A program made the translations under genes and the position numbers. 5,648 nt of DNA from Deltaproteobacteria bacterium (GTDB lineage: Bacteria > Desulfobacterota > WTBG01). Numbering within the stretch: position 1 is the stretch's first letter; every line of letters begins with the position of its first letter. The notes under the pieces were generated by a model that had not been told where the DNA came from, made no database searches, and worked only from the letters and a program-made list of their open reading frames with translations. The stretch lies in contig WTBG01000242.1 in assembly GCA_013139225.1 (NCBI GenBank), positions 1 to 5,648 of the forward strand, in the 5' to 3' direction. This document shows positions 1-4,619 of the stretch, one piece after another.

Positions 1-2
1 TC

Positions 3-96
3 CCCCGTTAGATAGTAAACTTTGTGAAAGTGTAATTTATCCAACAGGGTTGACATCTGAAATAGTTCACCTGATATAAGTAGGTATCTAACGGGG
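3..96. repeat. 12-base perfect inverted repeat around a 70-base spacer
   Basis: CCCCGTTAGATA at 3-14 is matched exactly by its reverse complement TATCTAACGGGG at 85-96. The 70-base spacer is AT-rich and contains no convincing gene. The arms contain GTTAGAT and ATCTAAC, which fit the integron core patterns GTTRRRY and RYYYAAC. Their order (GTT outside-left, AAC outside-right) is that of the two ends of a cassette body, not of a single attC site. A short element with terminal inverted repeats, or a long-loop RNA structure downstream of the minus-strand operon, are alternatives. The repeat is directly seen; its role is unknown. Confidence 0.6.
50..80 (+). promoter_or_regulatory. possible sigma-70 promoter inside the inverted repeat
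   Basis: TTGACA at 50-55 is a perfect -35 hexamer. TATAAG at 75-80 (19-base spacing) or GATATA at 73-78 (17-base spacing) could be the -10. It points rightward, antisense to the small membrane protein gene and the response regulator 3' end, and no plus-strand gene follows it. This is a chance-prone match with weak support. Confidence 0.2.
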
Positions 97-127
97 TGAA
101 TCTGTGGTTTCAAATACACTATTTGGG

Positions 128-250
128 TTAAAATAAAGAAGCAATTAATCGGAAGGCAAAGTACCCAAATAAACTAATGAGTAGACTGCAGAAGATTATA
201 TTGATTATGATAGCAATTATACTCCATTTTGAGTCACCTTTAGGAGGCAT
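128..250 (-). CDS. small single-helix membrane protein (40 aa), unknown function
   Basis: ATG at 250 to TAA at 128 encodes 40 residues. The first ten are polar (MPPKGDSKWS). Residues 10-32 are almost continuously hydrophobic (Ile-rich, then CSLLISLFGYF), and the protein ends FRLIASLF, giving one predicted transmembrane helix. The start is supported by GAAGGGAG at 257-264, whose GGGAG lies six bases from the ATG. The gene lies 68 bases after the response regulator stop on the same strand, so it is probably the third gene of the kinase/regulator operon. Size and topology are loosely like NapE/TorE-type or other small accessory proteins of respiratory enzymes, and like small modulators of sensor kinases, but I do not recognise a family. 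The strong SD and clean topology argue for a real gene; the short length leaves doubt. Confidence 0.6.
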   Translation of the reverse strand: MPPKGDSKWSIIAIIINIIFCSLLISLFGYFAFRLIASLF

Positions 251-256
251 TATCAA

Positions 257-264
257 CTCCCTTC
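257..264 (-). promoter_or_regulatory. Shine-Dalgarno site of the 40-aa membrane protein
   Basis: On the minus strand this reads GAAGGGAG, and six bases (TTGATA) separate it from the ATG at 250. The spacing also decides the start: the in-frame TTG at 256 abuts the SD and is too close to be used. Confidence 0.6.
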
Positions 265-318
265 TGTAATTTCAGGGGATAAAACATATTTCCAGACATC
301 TCCATAAGTTTCCTGCTT

Positions 319-1689
319 TCACATATTATATTTCTTTATAAAATAGCTCAAATTTCTAGGAGATATTCCAAGGATGCTCGCTGCTTTCTTCTTAACTCCT
401 CGAGCATTCTGTAGTGCTTTTATGATGCTCTGCTTTTCAAATTGTTCAACCCTGTCTTTCAAACTCTCGTTTTCTATGTCCAAAAAGTCTCCTTCAGCAT
501 TCATATTTGATGTCCTCTTTAACTTGTCCGGCAAGTTCTCTTCCCTGATTGTATCGCCCCTGGTCATCAATATTGAATGTTCTATCACATGTTCCAACTC
601 TCGCACATTACCCGGCCAACTAAATTGCAGCAACAAATTAAAGGCTGCGGGCGAAACGTCTCTCACCTCTCGTTCATATTCCTTATTATATATTTCTAAA
701 AAATGCTTGATGAGAAGAGGAATGTCTTCATGGCGGTCCCTCAAAGGAGGTAAATTGATAGGAGTAACATGCAATCTGTAATAAAGATCGTCTCTAAACC
801 TCTTTTCCCCCACCTCTTTGTCCAGATCCTTATTGGTAGCAGCAATAATGCGAACATCAACCTTTATCAATTCGGTCCCCCCTACCCTGCGAAACTCTTT
901 CTCCTGTAAAACCCTGAGCAAATCCACCTGAGATTTCTGGCTCATATCGGCAATCTCATCCAGGAAGAGTGTGCCCTTATCGGCCATTTCAAATCTACCT
1001 TCCTTCCTGGTTATAGCCCCCGTAAATGCTCCTTTTTCATGACCAAACAGTTCACTCTCCAGAATGGTTTCGGGTAGTGCACCACAACTTACTGTAATAA
1101 AAGGATACTCTTTTCGCAAACTGGAGTTATGGATAGCTCTGGCTAATAGTTCCTTCCCTGTACCACTTTCTCCCTGTATTAGAACAGTAATGTTACTTGG
1201 AGCAATGTTTTCTATGAGGGCATATATGTCTTGCATCTTACTGCTCTTGCCAATAAGGCTTTCAAACCGGTGGAGTTCATGCAGTTGCTCTTTAAGGAGG
1301 ATATTTTCCCTGATGAGAGATTGATGGTTAATAATCTTTTTTACAACCATGTCGATCTCTTCAGGGGAAAACGGTTTTACCACATAATCATAGGCTCCTT
1401 CTTTCATGGCATTTACCGCTGTTTCCACTGTCCCATAAGCTGTCATAATAATTACTTCTATATTATGGTGTTCACGCTTCACGTAGCGGAGAAGCTCCAG
1501 ACCATCTATGCCCGGCATCTTCAAATCAGTAATAATAATATTGAAGCTCCCATCCGATATCTTCTCTATCGCTTCCTCTCCGCTTGAAGCACCATAAACG
1601 TGATAGTTTTCACTTTCAAACCATTCAAGGAGAGAACTTTTCATGGTTTGATCATCATCTACTATCATAATCTTGCTTTTATATTCCAA
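319..1689 (-). CDS. sigma-54-dependent response regulator (NtrC family)
   Basis: Cytoplasmic transcription activator of 456 aa with the full NtrC-type architecture. The receiver domain covers about residues 5-120: acidic cluster D11-D13, phospho-acceptor D55 in the TDLKMPG context, T83 and K105. The AAA+ sigma-54 activation domain covers about 145-380: Walker A GESGTGKE at 173-180, an intact GAFTGA sigma-54 contact loop at 220-225, Walker B GTLFLDE at 239-245, an FRDDLYYRL arginine-finger region near 298-306, and WPGNVREL at 358-365. A Fis-type helix-turn-helix lies at about 431-453 (AASILGISPRNLSYF). All key residues are present, so it should be a phosphorylation-dependent activator. I chose the TTG at 1689 because GGAAGGGG (1698-1705) sits eight bases upstream. 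The open frame extends to a TTG at 1734 without an SD, while the internal ATG at 1668 would cut into the first receiver strand. The start overlaps the upstream kinase gene, the probable cognate partner. Family assignment is firm; target genes are unknown. Confidence 0.95.
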   Translation of the reverse strand: MEYKSKIMIVDDDQTMKSSLLEWFESENYHVYGASSGEEAIEKISDGSFNIIITDLKMPGIDGLELLRYVKREHHNIEVIIMTAYGTVETAVNAMKEGAYDYVVKPFSPEEIDMVVKKIINHQSLIRENILLKEQLHELHRFESLIGKSSKMQDIYALIENIAPSNITVLIQGESGTGKELLARAIHNSSLRKEYPFITVSCGALPETILESELFGHEKGAFTGAITRKEGRFEMADKGTLFLDEIADMSQKSQVDLLRVLQEKEFRRVGGTELIKVDVRIIAATNKDLDKEVGEKRFRDDLYYRLHVTPINLPPLRDRHEDIPLLIKHFLEIYNKEYEREVRDVSPAAFNLLLQFSWPGNVRELEHVIEHSILMTRGDTIREENLPDKLKRTSNMNAEGDFLDIENESLKDRVEQFEKQSIIKALQNARGVKKKAASILGISPRNLSYFIKKYNM

Positions 1690-3325
1690 CTGCTTTTCCC
1701 CTTCCTTTTCCAGAACCAGTGTTACCCTTGTCAAAAACGACTGGCAACATAATGATTACCGTTGTTCCCTCCCCTGTTTTACTTTTCACTATTATTTCTC
1801 CGCCGTGGTTTTCAATAATACCGTATGCCACAGAAAGTCCCAGGCCGGTTCCTTCCCCCACTTTTTTAGTGGTGAAAAATGGTGTGAATATCCTGGGCAA
1901 ATCCTCATCCACAATCCCACACCCTGAATCTTTAAACACTATTTCAGCAGACTTTGAACGTTTTCTGGTGGTAATCTCCAGTATACCACCCTCAGACATA
2001 GCATGGATAGCGTTTAGAATTATATTTATAAAAACCTGCTGTATTTGGTGGGAATCAGCAACTATTTTTGAAGTTGAGGAACCAACCTTCTTAACCAGGT
2101 TTATCCTCTGCTCAGACAATTGATGCTCTACAAGTTCAAGAGCATTATTTAAAATATCATTTATGTCTACCACGTTCATCTCCGGCTCTCTCACGCGCGA
2201 GAAATCCAGAAGACTCCTGGTTATCCCTTTACAACGGTTGACTTCTCCTTCTACTGTAGCCATGTACTTCTTCAACTGAGATATTTCTAATATGTTAGAA
2301 TCAGATGAATAATTGTCTAGCTTTTTTATAGCCAGTTTTATGTAGGTAAGTATACTACCTAACGGATTATTAATTTCATGAGCTACACCAGAAGCAAGTT
2401 GTCCTACAGCAAACATTTTTTCCGATTGAATGATCTGTTCCTGACTTTTTTGCAACTCTCTATTTGCTTTTTCCAAGTGACGATTCACTTTCATCAACTC
2501 AACATTAAATCTGCGGCATTCTTCTACCGCTGATTTTACTCTTTCCTGAAGCTCTTGATTGAAGTGAGTTACTTTATCCATCATCATATTGAAACCCTTG
2601 CTCAACTTCCCTAATTCATCCCTACTCACAATGTCAACTCTACTATCCAATCTGCCTTCTGCTGCATTAGAGACAACACTTGCCAATTTCCCAATCGGTC
2701 GATCAACTAAAACATATATTAACAATGCTAAAATTAAGGAAACGGAAAGAAAAATGATAATGGTGAAAAAAATCATTCTGTTTCTAGCAGTACCCAACTC
2801 TTCATCCAGCGGAAGAAGAGAGGTATCAACAACTAATACGCCTAATATCTTGTCCTGGCTATCATGACAAGCATTGCACCTTTCACTATTTCTGATTGGG
2901 TTAACATTGCGTAAAATTCTTTCTCCGCCAAGTGTAAAAACTTTTATTTCATCATGTGGATATGGTTTCTGTTGGTGACATATTTGGCAGGATTTTTCTT
3001 CTATAGATAAAATCTTTCCAATATCTCCTTTTCTGGAGGAAAAGACAACCTTTCCTCTCTTTTTTATGATCATAACGTGCTCAACGTCCTTCTGATTTCC
3101 TATAATTTCTACTGTCTGTTGTACATCTTTACATTGTTTCCTCTCCATTTTATATTCAAGAGTTTTCTTTATAATAGAACTTAACTGTCTGGAAGCCTTT
3201 TCTGTCATTTCTAAAGATTGTTTGCTACGGTCTTTATAAATGATGTAAAAATACATGGTTTGCATTACCAGCAAAGTAACAACCACCCAGAAAATAATTT
3301 TTGTTCTTAAGCGAAAAGCTGGCAC
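1679..3325 (-). CDS. membrane sensor histidine kinase with periplasmic di-haem c sensor domain
   Basis: Inner-membrane kinase of 548 aa. A first transmembrane helix (about 8-30) is followed by a periplasmic domain (about 31-183) with two c-type haem motifs, CQICH at 113-117 and CNACH at 150-154. The layout (a VVFSSRKGDIGK strand before the first haem, RNVNPI before the second, ILGVLVVDTSL after it) resembles PAS/Cache-like haem sensor domains of other kinases. The second helix is about 184-207, then a HAMP domain (about 208-260), a coiled coil (about 255-305) and the catalytic core. The core has the H-box GVAHEINNPLG with H316, N-box N438, G1 DSGCGI at 466-471, TPFFTTK at 481-487 and G2 GTGLGLS at 492-498. 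Start is GTG with AAGGA eight bases upstream. The stop overlaps the response regulator start, so the pair is co-translated. The intact motifs imply an active kinase that signals haem redox state or a bound ligand; which of these is inference. Confidence 0.95.
   Translation of the reverse strand: MPAFRLRTKIIFWVVVTLLVMQTMYFYIIYKDRSKQSLEMTEKASRQLSSIIKKTLEYKMERKQCKDVQQTVEIIGNQKDVEHVMIIKKRGKVVFSSRKGDIGKILSIEEKSCQICHQQKPYPHDEIKVFTLGGERILRNVNPIRNSERCNACHDSQDKILGVLVVDTSLLPLDEELGTARNRMIFFTIIIFLSVSLILALLIYVLVDRPIGKLASVVSNAAEGRLDSRVDIVSRDELGKLSKGFNMMMDKVTHFNQELQERVKSAVEECRRFNVELMKVNRHLEKANRELQKSQEQIIQSEKMFAVGQLASGVAHEINNPLGSILTYIKLAIKKLDNYSSDSNILEISQLKKYMATVEGEVNRCKGITRSLLDFSRVREPEMNVVDINDILNNALELVEHQLSEQRINLVKKVGSSTSKIVADSHQIQQVFINIILNAIHAMSEGGILEITTRKRSKSAEIVFKDSGCGIVDEDLPRIFTPFFTTKKVGEGTGLGLSVAYGIIENHGGEIIVKSKTGEGTTVIIMLPVVFDKGNTGSGKGRGKAVGI
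1698..1705 (-). promoter_or_regulatory. Shine-Dalgarno site of the response regulator, inside the kinase gene
   Basis: Reads GGAAGGGG on the minus strand, eight bases before the TTG at 1689. It lies within the codons for the Gly/Lys-rich kinase tail (GKGRGKAVGI), an arrangement typical of translational coupling. It is the main reason for preferring this start over the upstream TTG at 1734. Confidence 0.7.
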
Positions 3326-3437
3326 TATTCCAATCCTTTGTTTTCCTCTGTTTCCTTATATCATTTTTTTTACTAAAAACCCAAAAGAGAACTACGGCAA
3401 TCAAGAAATGGTTAGGGAGCGTTTAGTTATATATTAC

Positions 3438-3465
3438 ATTATAAAGCAGAAGAAAAGAACAAAAA
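3438..3465 (-). promoter_or_regulatory. candidate sigma-70 promoter of the kinase/regulator operon
   Basis: On the minus strand TATAAT (3443-3438) is a perfect -10 hexamer. The best -35 is the poor TTTTTG (3465-3460) at 16-base spacing. It would give a leader of roughly 105 bases before the kinase GTG. The -10 is directly seen; promoter activity is inferred. Confidence 0.35.
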
Positions 3466-3484
3466 ATGAAGTCTATCATTTTTT
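3461..3484. repeat. 9-base palindrome between the divergent promoters
   Basis: AAAAAATGA at 3461-3469 and TCATTTTTT at 3476-3484 are perfect inverted repeats around a six-base centre (AGTCTA). The element overlaps the upstream edge of the kinase promoter candidate and ends two bases before the -35 of the cytochrome candidate, where an operator would be expected. It also has A-run/T-run features of a weak bidirectional terminator, although the stem is AT-rich. Confidence 0.45.
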
Positions 3485-3486
3485 TC

Positions 3487-3515
3487 TTGACTAAGAAAAT
3501 CTTTTTTGCTTTACT
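3487..3515 (+). promoter_or_regulatory. candidate sigma-70 promoter of the tetrahaem cytochrome gene
   Basis: TTGACT at 3487-3492 (five of six matches) and TTTACT at 3510-3515 (four of six) are separated by 17 bases. A start near 3522 would leave a leader of about 140 bases before the GTG at 3662. Plausible only; AT-rich sequence gives such matches by chance. Confidence 0.3.
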
Positions 3516-3649
3516 TCAAATGCTTTTTCTGCAAAATGAAAAGCAATGATATTGAGTAACAGCACATTGAATAATCACGCAATTCATTATACAATTAATA
3601 AACGTGAAGTAACTGAAAATTTGAAATAGAATTGAGGATAAGGAACAAA

Positions 3650-3654
3650 GGAGG
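3650..3654 (+). promoter_or_regulatory. strong Shine-Dalgarno deciding the GTG start of the tetrahaem cytochrome
   Basis: AAGGAGGTG at 3648-3656 is a near-perfect SD, with the GGAGG core at 3650-3654. The GTG at 3662 is seven bases beyond the core; a GTG at 3659 is also possible but closer. The open frame begins further upstream at a TTG (3632), which would place this SD inside the coding region, so that start is unlikely. Confidence 0.8.
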
Positions 3655-3661
3655 TGTAGTG

Positions 3662-4387
3662 GTGAAAAAGATAAGCATTGCAATATTTTGTGTTTCTTTT
3701 ATTTTAGCTGTTGCTTTTATGTTCCCAAAACTGGGTACGTCGAATCTAATGGTGGATGATACTGGCTGTTTGGAATGTCACGACGCCTCTTTCCCTGGTG
3801 GAGAATTACACAGCATATCAGCTCACAGTGACTGTGGTTCATGCCATGACGGGTCACCTGGGAAGGGGAATGTAGCTTCTTCTACATGTATCGTGTGCCA
3901 TCCGCTGGGTGAACCTGGCAAATGCGAATTAGTCCTTTTCCATGAAGATTCAATTGCTTACGATCCTTCTGGTGCATCTTGCATTGTTTGTCATGCTGAC
4001 TGTGAGGGAGGAGAGACGACCACTACGACTACAGTTGATGGAGAAACCACCACTACGACCACAGTCCTCCAATCAACCATCAAAGGGAATCGATACGAAG
4101 TATTTTTAGTGTGGCCATTTAAAGAAGGCTGTAGTGCTACTACCATGACCTTTAGATCCGATAACGTTTTGATCTTACAATGTATGGATGGGTTCGGAAC
4201 TTACTTGTCGTTTGGAAATTTCTTTACCGCGTTCTATTGGTCAAACAATTATTATAAGGGTTACGGCCTTTTTCTCCTCTTAAGTGGCTTTGCAAGTGAT
4301 TCTTATATTAATTGCGCTGGCATAGCCTACTTTGGTGCCAATATAAGTCCAGCGGTGCTCACAGGATATATACTGAGCACTCCATAA
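3662..4387 (+). CDS. secreted tetrahaem c-type cytochrome with Thr-rich linker and C-terminal beta domain
   Basis: A protein of 241 aa. Residues 1-22 form a Lys-Lys start and hydrophobic stretch: a signal peptide with no clear cleavage site, or a membrane anchor. Four c-haem motifs follow: CLECH 36-40, CGSCH 58-62, CIVCH 76-80 and CIVCH 107-111. Extra histidines (H50, H55, H94) could be distal axial ligands, suggesting low-spin electron-transfer haems. A tandem linker (two copies of GETTTTTTV, 117-135) joins this to a C-terminal region (about 136-241). That region has alternating aromatic/hydrophobic strands, many Gly and Tyr, cysteines at 157, 174 and 218, and no haem motif. It recalls beta-barrel domains of the pattern GC...TFxxDN, an impression not verified. 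It diverges from the kinase operon and precedes a second cytochrome gene. An electron-carrier role outside the cytoplasm is inferred from haem content; the tail may bind a partner, ligand or surface. Confidence 0.9.
   Translation: MKKISIAIFCVSFILAVAFMFPKLGTSNLMVDDTGCLECHDASFPGGELHSISAHSDCGSCHDGSPGKGNVASSTCIVCHPLGEPGKCELVLFHEDSIAYDPSGASCIVCHADCEGGETTTTTTVDGETTTTTTVLQSTIKGNRYEVFLVWPFKEGCSATTMTFRSDNVLILQCMDGFGTYLSFGNFFTAFYWSNNYYKGYGLFLLLSGFASDSYINCAGIAYFGANISPAVLTGYILSTP
4010..4066 (+). repeat. tandem coding repeat for the Thr-rich linker
   Basis: Two 27-base units (4010-4036 and 4040-4066, 30-base period) each encode GETTTTTTV and differ at only a few third positions. This looks like an internal duplication that lengthened a flexible, probably extracytoplasmic linker between the haem domain and the beta domain. 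Confidence 0.8.
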
Positions 4388-4473
4388 AATGTCCTGGGGT
4401 TTTTGCAGCTTAATAATGATTCTTCGCAAAAGTCTAAATGGTGAGGGAGAAAACAATAATATTTCATCCAGTT

Positions 4474-4528
4474 ATATTTCCCCCTCCCCTTAATCCCCTC
4501 CCACCAGGGAGGGGAAATATGATTTTTT
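4474..4528 (+). terminator. GC-rich hairpin after the tetrahaem cytochrome; terminator or REP-like repeat
   Basis: CCCCTCCC (4495-4502), loop ACCA and GGGAGGGG (4507-4514) form a perfect 8-bp stem. T6 at 4523-4528 begins eight bases later, so it may terminate the cytochrome transcript. An upstream copy of CCCCTCCC (4481-4488) within ATATTTCCCCC (4474-4484) can instead pair with GGGAGGGGAAATAT (4507-4520), giving an alternative longer stem with one bulge. The CCCCTCCC/TTAAT/CCCCTCCC/GGGAGGGG arrangement resembles dispersed palindromic repeats seen in many genomes, so it could be a mobile or REP-like unit. Confidence 0.55.
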
Positions 4529-4546
4529 ATGAAACCGTCAATAACA

Positions 4547-4577
4547 AACCTAGCTTAAGCGAAGTTTAAGCTAGGTT
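4547..4577 (+). repeat. long AT-balanced hairpin upstream of the second cytochrome gene
   Basis: AACCTAGCTTAAGC (4547-4560), a GAA triloop, and GTTTAAGCTAGGTT (4564-4577) form a 14-bp stem with a single G-U wobble. A T5 tract occurs at 4591-4595, 13 bases after the stem. It sits 42 bases before the ATG of the next gene. It could be a second terminator isolating the two cytochrome genes or a structural or regulatory element in the leader of the second. The structure is directly seen; the role is open. Confidence 0.6.
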
Positions 4578-4619
4578 CAACTATTATTCCTTTTTAAACA
4601 CCTTACCCTCATAACTAAT

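Larger units (their letters stand above)
3326..3661. other. divergent intergenic region between kinase operon and tetrahaem cytochrome gene
   Basis: This 336-base AT-rich stretch separates two divergent genes and holds no credible gene; short open frames in it lack an SD and are shadows. It contains a candidate promoter in each direction, a 9-base palindrome between them, and a weak hairpin (TGCTTTT at 3521-3527 with AAAAGCA at 3539-3545) that would fall in the cytochrome leader. I searched both strands for the sigma-54 pattern GG-N10-GC with flanking TGGCAC/TTGC and found no convincing match. Confidence 0.7.

Noticed and set aside
1..56. Minus-strand frame from ATG at 56 running off the left edge
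   Set aside because: Only 18 codons are visible. The SD-like AGGTGA is 10 bases away, and the codons overlap the inverted repeat arm. Not enough to call a gene without the sequence to the left.
85..134. Complete attC recombination site starting at ATCTAAC (86-92)
   Set aside because: The nearest GTT-containing candidate (GTTAAAA near 127) does not match the needed GTTAGAT, and no L'/L'' pairing is seen, so a full attC is not supported.
120..171. 9-base inverted repeat TATTTGGGT/ACCCAAATA as a terminator of the minus-strand operon
   Set aside because: The loop is 34 bases, most of it lies within the small gene, and no T-run follows on the minus strand.
177..269. Plus-strand 30-codon frame (ATG at 177) encoding a hydrophobic peptide opposite the small membrane protein
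   Set aside because: No SD at proper distance (nearest purine run GGAAGG is about 20 bases upstream). The opposite strand has a longer frame with a good SD and operon context.
3255..3494. Plus-strand frame across the kinase start and intergenic region
   Set aside because: Antisense to the kinase N-terminus, low-complexity Lys/Ile-rich translation, and no SD; a shadow of AT-rich DNA.
4395..4409. Sigma-54-like GG-N10-GC (TGGGGTTTTTGCAGC) after the tetrahaem cytochrome
   Set aside because: Only the GG and GC dinucleotides fit. CAC and the TT before GC are missing, and it is more than 200 bases from the next start.
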